Positions 21,905-33,400 of a stretch of DNA of 64,000 nucleotides are shown here, piece by piece. The stretch spans positions 4,283,999 through 4,347,998 of the forward strand of contig OW121840.1 of assembly GCA_933228915.1 (NCBI GenBank), read 5' to 3'. The DNA is from Telmatherina bonti (Eukaryota > Chordata > Actinopteri > Atheriniformes > Telmatherinidae). Below the pieces are notes generated by a model, which was given only the letters and a program-made list of their open reading frames with translations, did not search any database and had not been told where the DNA came from. The position numbers were made by a program, and so were the translations under genes. Position 1 is the stretch's first letter. Each line of letters starts with the position of its first letter.

Positions 21905-22275
21905 TTGAGGTAAGAGGTAAGCACGGACCCAAAGGCAGGACTCACAAAAACGGGTTTATTTCCTTTGCAAAAGGAAGAACCAAGGGCTGAGGCAAAAGAC
22001 CTCAGAAGTTTCTCAGAAAAGAAGCAAACAGGCAAAGCACCTCAGGACTCTGCAGCCGCTGGAAGAGTCCTGAGCTGAGAAGAAGCTGAAGAACTTGCAC
22101 CAGTTGAGAGCTAGTAGGACGCTTAAAAGCAAGTGCTTAATGAGGAATTGCTTACAGCTGAAAATAACGACACAGGTGATGATCAGCTCTGGAATCAGTC
22201 AGCGGCTACAGAGGCCCAGAGTGTGCCTGAAAGAAAACAACATAATCAGAAAGAGCAAAAAACTTGCATCACAAC
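21905..22275. mobile_element. non-autonomous element inserted at an L1 deletion site
   Basis: L1 text ends on one side at IHIKRRWESEINTHL and on the other at KYLGVQIPP…LYHVNY. The ~370 bp between has no L1 coding text. It contains GGACCCAAAGGCAGGACTCA and ACACAGGTGATGATCAGCTC, words typical of short non-autonomous fish elements and shared in style with the element at 23017. Ends and target-site duplication were not resolved, and several hundred codons of L1 are missing at this point. Confidence 0.55.
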
Positions 22276-22352
22276 AATAATTTACATGATATAAATCTTC
22301 AAGTTATGGAGGTATTTGAACACCAAGGTATTTTATGCCATCTTTTGGCCAT

Positions 22353-22835
22353 TTAAATCCACTCCAGGTTTTTACAGTTTGTGATATCCATAGCGAGAGT
22401 TTTATCTATGTTGACCTTATAGCCGGAAAGATATCCATAGTTTTCAATTAACAGCTTCAGATGAGGGATTGTTGGTTTGGGATCAGATATATGTAGTAGA
22501 ACATCATCAGCATATATAGATAGTTTGTGTTGTTCGCCATTTATCATGACCCCCTTAATGTCATGACTGTCTCTAATTAACTGTGCCAGAGGCTCTATAC
22601 TGATATTGAAGAGCAGAGGTGACAGGGGGCAGCCTCGCCCCAACGCAAACCTCTCTGACAAAGTCCTGCCTACCTTTACTGCAGCTAATGGATTAGAATA
22701 TAAAATTTGTATCCATTTTAAGAAATTTGGGCCAAACTGGTATCTGTCCAGAGTGTGATGCAAGTATTGCCAGGCCTTTTGGGCATCAAGAGACAGTACC
22801 ATAACTTCATCCTGATTGGCTTTAGTATAGGACAT
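22353..22835 (-). pseudogene. L1-like reverse transcriptase core
   Basis: This 160-codon open stretch contains the palm motifs LSLDAQKAWQYL (normally a KAFD block; here KAWQ, so the first catalytic aspartate is lost), GCPLSPLLFNISIEPLAQLI and KLSIYADDVLLHISDP. The catalytic YADD lies near 22503-22514. Three to four residues usually found before GCPLSPL (a TRQ segment) are missing. The copy is inactive. Text to its right (23371-23800) supplies the N-terminal domain with NNKSPGSDAFINEFYKTF. Confidence 0.85.
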
Positions 22836-23016
22836 TGTTCAACAATCTACGAACTTTGTCTCCATAGTGTCTCCCTGTCATGAACCCAGTTTAGTCTGGA
22901 CTTATTATTTCTGTAACAATTTTACTGACACGTTTAGCTTTTGGGGTCTTTGCCCTCTTTATCAATCACAACAGTTGTGGCATCATTCCAGGAAGGCGCC
23001 ATGGTTCCAAATTGCA

Positions 23017-23370
23017 TGTCAAGGAGTGGCGGTGAGGAAGATGAAGGTATGGACCCAAACGCAGAGATGAGGGAACAGGGATGCAGATTTTAGTAGATTT
23101 ATTTTTAACCAAGGATCTTCGGGGACTACAACAAAGAAACTAGCGCAACAAAATGATCCAGCAACGAAGAACTGAAACTGAGGGGTATAAATACACTGGG
23201 GAACCAAACAAGAAACGGGTGTACGGAATGAACTGAAACAAGACCAGGTGAACTCAATGAACAGGAAATCAATAAAGCTAAACAACAAACAAGGGAACCA
23301 AACAGGAAACACTACAAAATAAAACAGGAAACCTGCACTAAGGAAAAACACAAACCACCACATCATGACA
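23017..23370. mobile_element. 354-bp non-autonomous element with TTGCA target duplication
   Basis: The insert starts TGTCAAGGAGTGGCGGT and ends ACCACCACATCATGACA; the reverse complement of the end is TGTCATGATGTGGTGGT, so the termini are imperfect inverted repeats. TTGCA flanks it on both sides (23012-23016 and 23371-23375). Removing the insert rejoins L1 reverse-transcriptase text NAYHYALQ to FGTMAPSWNDATTVV. Its inner part has GTATGGACCCAAACGCAGAG. It has no coding capacity. Confidence 0.8.
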
Positions 23371-24327
23371 TTGCAAAGCATAATGATAGGCATTCAGCAA
23401 CAAAGGTGCAACTTTTTCTGAAAATGTTTTGTAAAATTCATTGATGAAAGCATCTGAGCCTGGACTTTTATTGTTTTTGAGCTGAGAGATTACTTGTTTG
23501 ATTTCTTGAATTGTAATTGGTTCATCTAATTGTTTTGCCATAGCCTCAGGGAGAGATTTTAGTTTGATATTTTCCAAAAAAACATGTCAATTCGGCATCG
23601 TGTCTAAATTTTCATACAGGGATTTATAGTAATCGGCAAAGCTATCAGCAATCTTGTCTGGTTTAGTTATCGTAGTTTCATCTGACGTAGGTTTCTGGAC
23701 TGTATTTGAAGACTGTTGTTTCTTAAGTCTCATTGATAATAATTTGCTTGCACTGTTAACGTTAACAGATAAGATATAATGCAACCTCTGATATAAGCCT
23801 TGGCTTACAAAGTCAATGGTGATATTTCAGGGATAGTATTTAAATCTAAGTAGACATCCACTTCAGTATTTATAAAATCTAAAAATTCCCTATCATTTAA
23901 GAGTGAAGCATTCAACCTCCGATATTTTCTTTTTAGTGTCTGTCCCAAATCCCATGTTAATACTAATGGTGCATGATCAGATAAGGTTATTGGAAGGATT
24001 CCAATGTCATTTATTCTATGTTCCTCAGCTTTAGGGGTAAAAAAAAAAAAAAAGTCTATTCTGGAGTATGAGGAGTGCCTGTGTGAATAGAAAGTAAGAT
24101 CTTGTTTTTTTGGGAATCTACTCCTCCATATGTCTACCAGACCAAGTTCTGTTACATAAATATCTTAGAGTCTTACACATTTGAGGAACTGAACTTTTTG
24201 AACTAGGTTGTCTGTCCATGTGAGGGGACATGGCACAATTCAAGTCTCCACCGAGTAACAAAACACCACAACTCTGTTGAAGCACAGTATTAAAAATATT
24301 GCGTATAAAAATAGGCTCATCATTGTT

Positions 24328-24706
24328 GGCTGCACGGTGGCACAGTGGTTAGCACTGTGGCCTCACAGCAAGAAGGTCACTGATTCGATCCTTGGCTGGT
24401 TTGGTCAGTGGCCTTTCTGTGTGGAGTTTGCATGTTTTCCCCGTGTATGCGTGGGTTCTCTCCGGGTACTCCGGCTTCCTCCCACCATCCAAAGACATGC
24501 GTGATAGGTTAATTGGTCACTCTAAATTGCCCCTAGGAATGAGTGTGAGCATGAGTGTGGTTGTTTGTCTCTCTCTCTGTGTGGCCCTGCGATGGACTGG
24601 CGAGCTGTCCAGGGTGTACCCTGCCTGTCGCCCAAAGCCAGCTGGGATAGGCTCCAGCTTCCCCGTGACCCTGAATTGGAATAAGCGGTTTAGAAAATGA
24701 ATGAAT
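24328..24706 (+). mobile_element. tRNA-derived SINE-like element
   Basis: The head resembles a tRNA promoter: TTAGCACTGTGG (A box, near 24350) and GATTCGATCC (B box, near 24382). It is followed by the widespread fish body with TGGAGTTTGCATGTTTTCCC and GGGTTCTCTCCGGGTACTCC. The 3' end is GAATAAGCGGTTTAGAAAAT and a short ATGAATGAAT tail similar to RTE LINE tails. It lies in the endonuclease region of the minus-strand L1. Confidence 0.8.
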
Positions 24707-25612
24707 CATGCTCAGCATGGAGATGGAGTTTTCTTTTTTCAATGGACCAATGATTTCCGGACTATTAAGTCCTTTCACATTATATGTTATGACCTTGAGA
24801 GAACCAATATTTAGCTAATTTAACATATATTATAATGATCTATCAACATAGAAATAGGTAGAGAATAAAACCATAAAAGTCTGTAAGGACAAATTTAAAA
24901 AAAAAAAAAAAGTTTGTTTGCATGAGAGCACTGCCTTGCACGAGAGAAACACTTTTCTTTTTCTGGTTAAACATGTGATCCCTGAGAAACAATGGGATCC
25001 AAACAAGAACAAACACACCATAACTCAAAAAAGCCCCGGACTTAAACATTATGAACTTAAAACACTGAGAGTCTCGATCAGGGCATCTACCAGTTCCGAG
25101 TCGCGTCTGAATACGCGTATTTGCGTAAAGTATAGGCCTGCCTATAATTACGGCTCAGCTAGAGCCCCTGCACAATGGTAACAGATGGCAGATAGACATT
25201 GCGCACAAAATGTTTATGGCTGCATCAAATACCTCGCGTCATTCAGTCGAGGAATTTATCTGTGGCTGAGAGGATGCTTCCCTTTACTCAGCAGCATCTA
25301 CGAACTCTATCTCTGCATTATTATAAGTGATGTGGAGCGTAGCGGGGAAAAATATGGAAATATGGAGATGGGGTGGCCTTTGTAGCGGAGTTTACCTTCG
25401 CTACTTCGTGCTCTTCTTAAAATGTCCGAGGCGTCTACTTGGCTTTGGGCGATCATTGCGCTTGGCCTTCCTCTGGGTGTTCTTTTGGTCAGACTACGGT
25501 GTAAGCGGCCAACTCGTACCTCCTTATCCATCTGGAAAACATCCTTCAAGAGCAAAGAAACGGCCTCCGGCGTACTAGACCCCTGTAGCTCTGGGACTCC
25601 AGTGATTCTAGT

Positions 25613-26921
25613 TAGAGGTCGACTGATTATCGGTCGGGCCGATTATCGGCGCCGATATTTGGCAATTTTACGTATATCGGTATCGGCCTTTTTTTTTAAA
25701 TCCAACCGGCCGATATGAAGAAATCAATTTAAAACTGGGGTTTTTCGTCTCAGATGCAGCCGCGCCTCTCTCTCCTGCCTGCTGCCTCCTGCGCTGTTCA
25801 CCCCGTCCTCTGATTGGTTAAGCGGCAGAGGCCGAGCCTCCGAAGAAGAAGCTGTCCTCACACGCTGGAGAGTGAAAGGAAAAGTTTTCTAGTGTGAGAA
25901 GACAAAAAACACGTGTCAAAGGTAAATGCAGAAAGCTCTTCCGAAATTGTAATAAACCTCCCTGTACTCTGCATCTCACAAACCGAGGTAAAGTTAGTTT
26001 GATGTTTGATATTCAACAGATATTCGGACCCCCAGTCTCTCGACCCGAAGCCACCTCGTCGTGGGGTTAAGATGCACGATGCAACGGCCTTCTCAACTTC
26101 ATACCTTCCATCTATATTCCAACACCCAGTCTCCTCCTAATAAGTTGCCGACCCTACGCTGCTTTGTCGTGGGGTTGTGATGGTAAATTTCACCGCAGCG
26201 GTCTTCACCACCGGCGGATAGTTAGGGACCGTCAACAAAGTAACAACAGCAGAATTTAAAAATAACTATCTCCGCAACCACAGGGGCAAAGACTTTTTAA
26301 TATTTTAAAGTTCAATAGCTTTTTAGTCATGTGACGTACACACCTCTAAACACCGCCTAATTGCTCAGACAGTCCTGCCACATGTTGCACTGCCTTTATT
26401 TTCTCCAGTTTCATCTTGGGTTATTTCATATGAATTTTTTAATATTTTAAAGTTCAATAGCTTTTTAGTCATGTGACCTAAACACTTCAAAACACTGCTT
26501 CATTGCTCATCCAGTCCTGCCACAAGAGGTGCCGCTGAGCCTGAGAACTCTGTATTTTTGTTGTGTTTGAACTTAAAACAAAGACAAGTAATTGTAGTTA
26601 TTTAGTTTTACTGTATTTTCCATGGAAAAATTTCAGAGACTCATTTATTTAACCTTTTATTCCACTTTATAAGAGATTTTTCTGAGTGTAGGAAATTCAG
26701 GCACTTATGGAGCTATTATTTTCTACTTGTGTCATTCAATAAAAATGCTTCAGGCATGATAATGAAGTTCAGTGTTTGCATTATTCAACTTTTTTTTTTT
26801 TTAACGCCAATTTTAACACTTTTACTGCAAATGAATATCGGCTCCAAATATCGATTATCGGCCTCTTCTAACCACTAATAATCGGTATCGGTCCTGAAAA
26901 ACCCATATTGGTCGACTTCTA
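25613..26921. mobile_element. hAT-like non-autonomous transposon, 1,309 bp
   Basis: The ends are TAGAGGTCGAC and, inverted, TAGAAGTCGAC. The 8-bp flanks are ATTCTAGT (25605-25612) and ATTCTAAT (26922-26929), one mismatch. An 8-bp duplication and TAGAGG-type ends fit the hAT superfamily. Both ends are rich in ATCGG (GATTATCGGTCGGGCCGAT and ATCGGCTCCAAATATCGATT). An inner ~90-bp block with TTAATATTTTAAAGTTCAAT is duplicated near 26296 and 26437. There is no transposase reading. The element splits L1 ORF1. Confidence 0.85.
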
Positions 26922-26929
26922 ATTCTAAT

Positions 26930-27265
26930 GTTGCCCCTTCTCATCCGTCCCTTCATATCCTCGCACTTTTCTTTAAGCTCCGCAGCTTGTGTTTCGAGTG
27001 AAGAAACTTTCTCTTGCAGTTCTACTACGTTGTCAGACCATTCAGACAAGCCTTCCTCCATGGTTACTACATTAGCTTTCCCATGGTCAAATTTGGCTCG
27101 AATGGCAGAGGTGTTGTTATTGATCCCTGTCTTTATGTCTTGTATTTTTTTTCTCAACATGGCAAAGTCATCCGCCAAAGCATTCTTCATTTCCTCTTTG
27201 ATGATGATAGCGAGATCTTTTCTCAAAGATTGAAGAATGTCCGTTTTTATCGCAATGGGATCCAT
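26930..27265 (-). pseudogene. L1-like ORF1 N-terminal part
   Basis: The minus-strand reading begins MDPIAIKTDILQSLRKDLA and runs through a long heptad-rich stretch (EEMKNALADDFAMLRKKIQD, VVELQEKVSSLETQAAELKE), the coiled-coil trimerisation region of L1-type ORF1 proteins, ending at MKGRMRRGNIRI where the hAT-like element interrupts it. The protein continues at 25612-25300. Initiation at this methionine is plausible, but the element is dead. Confidence 0.75.
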
Positions 27266-28338
27266 GCTAGCTGTGGCAATAGCACTCGTCTTCGGTGATG
27301 ATGACCTGTGCTCGGCTTTATCTGGGCTTCTTTCCTGGTGGGTGGATATGTGTGGGTGGGAAAATGGCTTTTTCAGATTGGGCGGGAATTATATTCCTAT
27401 CTACAGTCATTTAGACACTTTTATCCAAAGCGACTTACATCAGAGTGAGAACAACACAAGCAGGAAATCAGACAGTAGAGGACATGGTAGGAAGGTGATG
27501 GTGGACTGTCCAGTTGGACGCAGGTCCTTACATGAAGCTTCAGACTTTTTATTGTTTGTTAACTCCCTTCCCACCCCATAATATCACCTATATTATAATA
27601 CAAAGAATTAATACCATAAAGTTTGTTGCAAAGAACTGGGCTAAGTTCTCCAACTTTCCAACAATTATAACTAAACTAAGTGTGGAAGTTCTCCTTGAAG
27701 AGCTGAGTCTTCAGCTGGGTCTTAAAAGTAGACAGGGACTCTGCAGAGCGGACAGAGTTTGGGAGATCATTCCACCATCGTGGAACAACAGAGGAAAAGA
27801 GTCTGGCTGGTGATTTAGTCCCACGTTGTGGTGGTAACACGAGGCGTCTTTCACTGGTGGAACGTAGCTGTGGAGAGGGAGTGTAGGTCTGGATTAGGGA
27901 GTGAAGGTAGACGGGAGACGTTTCAGTTATTGTTTTGTAAACCAGAAGCAGAGCTTTAAATTTTATGCCAGTGAAGAGCGATTAGCAGCGGAGTGACATG
28001 AACCAGTTTGGGTTGGTAGAAAACCAGACGTGCTGCTGGTTCTGGATCATCTGCAGAGGTTTAACCAGCATGCAGGCAGACCTGCCAGTAGGGAACTGCA
28101 GTAATCCATGTGTGAGATGACCAGAACCTGAACCAGAAGCTGAGTCGTGTGTTCTGTCAGGTACGTCTGATTCTCTTGATGTTGTAGAGAGCATTTCGGC
28201 AGGTACGGGCAACCGAGGCAACATGGACCTTAAAGGTCAGCTGGTCATCCACCATGACACCCAGATTCCAGGCAGCAGACGCAGGAACAAGTGTGACAGG
28301 GTCAAGCTTCACACTTAACTGCGGATGTAAGGAAGGAT

Positions 28339-28824
28339 TGTGGAAAAAAGTCTGTCAATGACGAGGAGTCTGGTTCTGAAGTGAAAAAGATCACAAAGTT
28401 TATTGAACAGAAAATAAAGTACAGAATAATACAAACTGCACTTTGGAGAAACAGTCCAGAGGTCCGACGGGGCAGAAGTCTGGAATGCTCTAAGTCCCGG
28501 GCTGAACCATCCTTTTACCCTCGCATAAGGGAGGTCTAAATCTACGTTATTCTAAAGAAGAAATATCTATTGTTAGCTGTAGCCCTCTTCAAGGAAGAGA
28601 GTGTTCTAACTAATCAGATCTCAGAAGTCTGAATGAAGACATGTCAGATCTATACACATTGCTGTGTCTGTAAAGGGGAATAAACAGACACTGTAACTAA
28701 GCTCAAGTTCTTAAGTTCATCATGACCTTTTCAGAAAGCCCACAAAGCCATAATCAAAAATGAATATACGCTGGGACTATGAAATATATGAATATCTAAG
28801 TCAGAACATGAAATTTTCATGACA
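28339..28824 (-). mobile_element. solo LTR of an endogenous retrovirus-like element
   Basis: A 486-bp insert inside the L2 starts TG and ends CA, with short inverted tips. It is flanked by GAAGGAT on both sides (28332-28338 and 28825-28831). On the minus strand it has AATAAA (near 28399-28404) about 60 bp before its end, as an LTR R/U5 boundary would. It has no internal coding region, primer-binding site or second LTR, so it reads as the product of recombination between two LTRs. The 7-bp duplication is longer than the usual 4-6 bp, so the boundary may be off by a base or two. Confidence 0.72.
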
Positions 28825-29659
28825 GAAGGATCGGCTGGACAGACAATGAGCTCTGTCTTGGACAGATGGAGCTGAAGGTGGCGATCCTTCATCCATGCAG
28901 AGATATCAGCAAGACAAGCTGATATTCTCAGAGAAACATTGTGTCATCTGGTGGGAAGGAGAGGAAAAGCTGAGTGTCATCTGCATAGCAGTGGTAGGAG
29001 AAGCCATGAGAGCTTCTAACTGCACCGAGTGAGGAGGTGGATGGTGGAAAGAGAAGAGGGCCGAGCACCGATCCCTGAGGCTCCCCTGTTTTCATGTGAT
29101 CTGGACACTTCTCCTCACCAGGATACTCTGAAGGATCTTCCTGAGAGGTAGGACGTGGACCAGGAGAGGACAGATCCAGAGATGCCGAGCTCAGAGAGTG
29201 GAGAGGAGAATCTGATGGTTGGCAGAAGCAGCAGACAGGTCCAGCAGGACCAGGACTGACCAGTGGATCTGGTCCAGCAGGACCAGGACTGAGGACTGAC
29301 CGGTGGATCTGGTTGTAGGGAACCAGTAGCAGACAGGAGAGCAGTTCCAGTGGAGTGAAGCCAGACTGATGTGGATCTAACTGGTTTCTATCATGGAGGA
29401 ACTGGGAGAGTGAAGACGACCCGCTCCAGTAGTGTGGACATGAACGGCACCAGTGGGACCAGCCGGCAGTTTCCAACCTGGACTGGGTTGAGTGTGGGTT
29501 TCTTCAGCAGCGGGGTGACCCGAGCTTGCTGGAAGACAGAGGGAAAGACAGCGGATTCCAGAGAGGAGATGATAATATGGGTCACTGCAGATTGATTGGA
29601 GGTAAAATGCTCTGCAGGATGTCGGTAGGGACCGGATCCAGAGGACAGCTAGTGGCTTT

Positions 29660-29734
29660 AGAGTTGACTAGAAGTTTAGAGACTTCTAGTCAACTCTAGT
29701 CCCCGTATCAGACATCCCCGTCTGATACGGGGAC
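29660..29734. repeat. two adjacent perfect hairpins at the L2 inversion junction
   Basis: First hairpin: AGAGTTGACTAGAAGT (29660-29675) pairs perfectly with 29682-29697 over a 6-base loop. Second hairpin: GTCCCCGTATCAGAC (29699-29713) pairs perfectly with 29720-29734 over a 6-base loop. One base separates the two. They sit exactly where the minus-strand L2 half meets the + strand half. Confidence 0.95.
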
Positions 29735-30473
29735 AGACCAAGGCCTGTCTCCCACAGACAAGGCAGTCCTCTAGACCTCTCTGGACCACCGTCTCCCACA
29801 CTGTCCTCATCCTCTGTCACCTCCCGTCTCTGGAACTGTCAGTCCGTAGTAAATAAAACAGAATTCATCAGTTCTCTGATGTCAGTCTCAGACGTTCAGG
29901 TCCTGGTCCTGACTGAGACCTGGATCCGTCCGGAAAACACAGCGACTCCTGCTGTCCTCTCCCTTAACGCAGATTTCACCCAGACACCTCGCTCTGCTGG
30001 ACGAGGAGGTGGAACGGGCGTCCTGCTTCCTAAAACATGGAGCTTTACCTCTCTGTGTCCCATGGCTTCCTGCTCATCATGTAATCCAGGTCTCTGCTCC
30101 GACCGATACATACATTCTGGTCATATATGGCCTCCAGGAGGCAACATGAACCACTTTATCTCTGAGATGGATGTGTTACTCTCTGACACACCTGATGATG
30201 TCACACCGCTGGTTGTCATGGAGACCTAAATATTCACACTGGCAAAACTCAGATCAATGACTTAATGAACCTCCTTCAGTCTCAGACCGGTCCAGACTCC
30301 TCCGACACACAAAGCCGGCAGCACTATGGATCTGGTCCTGACCAGGAACTGGTCCACAGCTGATCTGCCAGTCCCCCCCTGCACCTCTCAGACCACCTCC
30401 TGGTCACATTCTCAGCCCTCCTTCCTCATGACACTCAGGAGGCTCCAAAGCTGGTTTCCTAGCACAGAAACAC

Positions 30474-33400
30474 TCATGTTTACATGTCATGTTTACATGT
30501 TTGTCCTCATGTTTACATGTCATGTTTACATGTTTGTCCTCATGTTTACATGTCATGTTTACATGTTTGTCCTCATGTTTACATGTTTGTCCTCATGTTT
30601 ACATGTCATGTTTACATGTTTGTCCTCATGTTTACATGTTTGTCATCATGTTTACATGTCATGTTTACATGTTTGTCATCATATTTACATGTCATGTTTA
30701 CATGTTTGTCCTCATGTTTACATGTCATGTTTACATGTTTTTCCTCATGTTTACATGTCATGTTTACATGTTTGTCCTCATGTTTACATGTTTGTCATCA
30801 TGTTTACATGTCATGTTTACGTTTGTCATCATGTTTACATGTCATGTTTACATGTTTGTCCTCATTTTTACATGTTTGTCATCATGTTTACATGTCATGT
30901 TTACATGTTTGTCCTCATGTTTACATGTCATGTTTACATGTTTGTCCTCATGTTTACATGTTTGTCATCATGTTTACATGTCATGTTTACATGTTTGTCA
31001 TCATGTTTACATGTCATGTTTACATGTTTGTCCTCATGTTTACATGTCATGTTTACATGTTTGTCCTCATTTTTACATGTTTGTCATCATGTTTACATGT
31101 CATGTTTACATGTTTGTCCTCATGTTTACATGTCATGTTTACATGTCATGTTTACATGTTTGTCATCATGTTTACATGTCATGTTTACATGTTTGTCATC
31201 ATGTTTACATGTCATGTTTACATGTTTGTCCTCATGTTTACATGTTTGTCATCATGTTTACATGTCATGTTTACATGTTTGTCATCATGTTTACATGTTT
31301 GTCATCATGTTTACATGTCATGTTTACATGTTTGTCCTCATGTTTACATGTTTGTCATCATGTTTACATGTTTGTCATCATGTTTACATGTCATGTTTAC
31401 ATGTTTGTCCTCATGTTTACATGTCATGTTTACTTGTTTGTCATCATGTTTACATGTCATGTTTACATGTTTGTCATCATGTTTACATGTCATGTTTACA
31501 TGTTTGTCCTCATGTTTACATGTTTGTCATCATGTTTACATGTCATGTTTACATGTTTGTCATCATGTTTACATGTTTGTCATCATGTTTACATGTCATG
31601 TTTACATGTTTGTCATCATGTTTACATGTTTGTCATCATGTTTACATGTCATGTTTACATGTTTGTCATCATGTTTACATGTTTGTTCTCATGTTTACAT
31701 GTCATGTTTACATGTTTGTCATCATGTTTACATGTTTGTCATCATGTTTACATGTCATGTTTACATGTTTGTCATCATGTTTACATGTCATGTTTACATG
31801 TTTGTCATCATGTTTACATGTCATGTTTACATGTTTGTCCTCATGTTTACATGTCATGTTTACATGTTTGTCCTCATGTTTACATGTTTGTCATCATGTT
31901 TACATGTCATGTTTACATGTTTGTCCTCATGTTTACATGTCATGTTTACATGTTTGTCATCATGTTTACATGTTTGTCATCATGTTTACATGTCATGTTT
32001 ACATGTTTGTCATCATGTTTACATGTCATGTTTACATGTTTGTCCTCATGTTTACGTTTGTCATCATGTTTACATGTCATGTTTACATGTTTGTCATCAT
32101 GTTTACATGTTTGTCATCATGTTTACATGTCATGTTTACATGTTTGTCATCATGTTTACATGTTTGTTCTCATGTTTACATGTCATGTTTACATGTTTGT
32201 CATCATGTTTACATGTCATGTTTACATGTTTGTCATCATGTTTACATGTCATGTTTACATGTTTGTCATGTTTGTCATCATGTTTACATGTCATGTTTAC
32301 ATGTTTGTCATCATGTTTACATGACATGTTTACATGCTTGTCATGTTTACATGTCATGTTTACATGTTTGTCATCATGTTTACATGTCATGTTTACATGT
32401 TTGTCATCATGTTTACATGTCATGTTTACATGTTTGTTATCATGTTTACATGACATGTTTACATGCTTGTCATGTTTACATGTCATGTTTACATGTTTGT
32501 CATCATGTTTACATGTCATGTTTACATGTCATGTTTACATGTTTGTTCTCATGTTTACATGTCATGTTTACATGTTTGTTCTCATGTTTACATGTCATGT
32601 TTACATGTTTGTCATCATGTTTACATGTCATGTTTACATGTTTGTCGTCATGTTTACATGTCATGTTTACATGTTTGTCATCATGTTTACATGTCATGTT
32701 TACATGTTTGTTCTCATGTTTACATGTCATGTTTACATGTTTGTCATCATGTTTACATGTCATGTTTACATGTTTTTCATCATGTTTACATGTCATGTTT
32801 ACATGTTTGTCCTCATGTTTACATGTCATGTTTACATGTTTGTTCTCATGTTTACATGTCATGTTTACATGTTTGTCATCATGTTTGTCATCATGTTTAC
32901 ATGTCATGTTTACATGTTTGTCATCATGTTTACATGTTTGTCATCATGTTTACATGTCATGTTTACATGTTTGTCATCATGTTTACATGTCATGTTTACA
33001 TGTTTGTCATCATGTTTACATGTCATGTTTACATGTTTGTCCTCATGTTTACATGTCATGTTTACATGTTTGTTCTCATGTTTACATGTCATGTTTACAT
33101 GTTTGTCATCATGTTTGTCATCATGTTTACATGTCATGTTTACATGTTTGTCATCATGTTTACATGTTTGTCATCATGTTTACATGTCATGTTTACATGT
33201 TTGTCATCATGTTTACATGTCATGTTTACATGTTTGTCATATTTACATGTCATGTTTACATGTTTGTCCTCATGTTTACATGTCATATTTACATGTTTGT
33301 CATCATGTTTACATGTCATGTTTACATGTTTGTCATCATGTTTACATGTCATGTTTACATGTTTGTTCTCATGTTTACATGTCATGTTTACATGTTTGTC

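Larger units (their letters stand above)
21111..27396 (-). mobile_element. minus-strand L1-like LINE with four nested insertions
   Basis: Read from right to left, the parts are in L1 order. ORF1 is a coiled-coil protein (ALADDFAMLRKKIQDIKTG, near 27190) and continues at 25612-25300 (LLKDVFQMDKEVRVGRLHRS). The ORF2 endonuclease starts with VITYNVKGLNSPEIIGPL (near 24790) and has LLLGGDLNCAM (near 24260). The reverse transcriptase spans 23784-22276. The C-terminus has THTHIFWSCPNISILWDDI (near 21650). The 3' end is AATAAAAAGTAAG and an A-rich tail at 21111-21160. It is a nearly full-order copy, broken by insertions at 21905-22275, 23017-23370, 24328-24706 and 25613-26921, by stops, and by a large deletion between the reverse transcriptase and the C-terminus. 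Confidence 0.85.
27397..30450 (-). mobile_element. L2-type LINE with inverted 5' part
   Basis: The 3' part is on the minus strand. The 3' end is TTTTATCCAAAGCGACTTAC (27410-27430). Upstream of it are PRWWNDLPNSVRSAESLSTF, RPLQMIQNQ-like text, GEPQGSVLGPLLF, HGFSYHCYADDTQLFLSF (YADD near 28985) and FQQARVTPLLKKPTLNPVQV (near 29530). The 5' part, the endonuclease, is on the + strand at 29790-30440: VLVLTETWIRPEN and, later, LVLTRNWSTADLP. Such a head-to-head arrangement is what twin-primed insertion leaves. The junction at 29660-29734 consists of two hairpins. A solo LTR sits inside. Confidence 0.85.

Noticed and set aside
24277..24700. Open frames of 75 and 102 codons over the SINE
   Set aside because: The sequence is a known type of dispersed fish element with tRNA-like promoter boxes; the frames are incidental.
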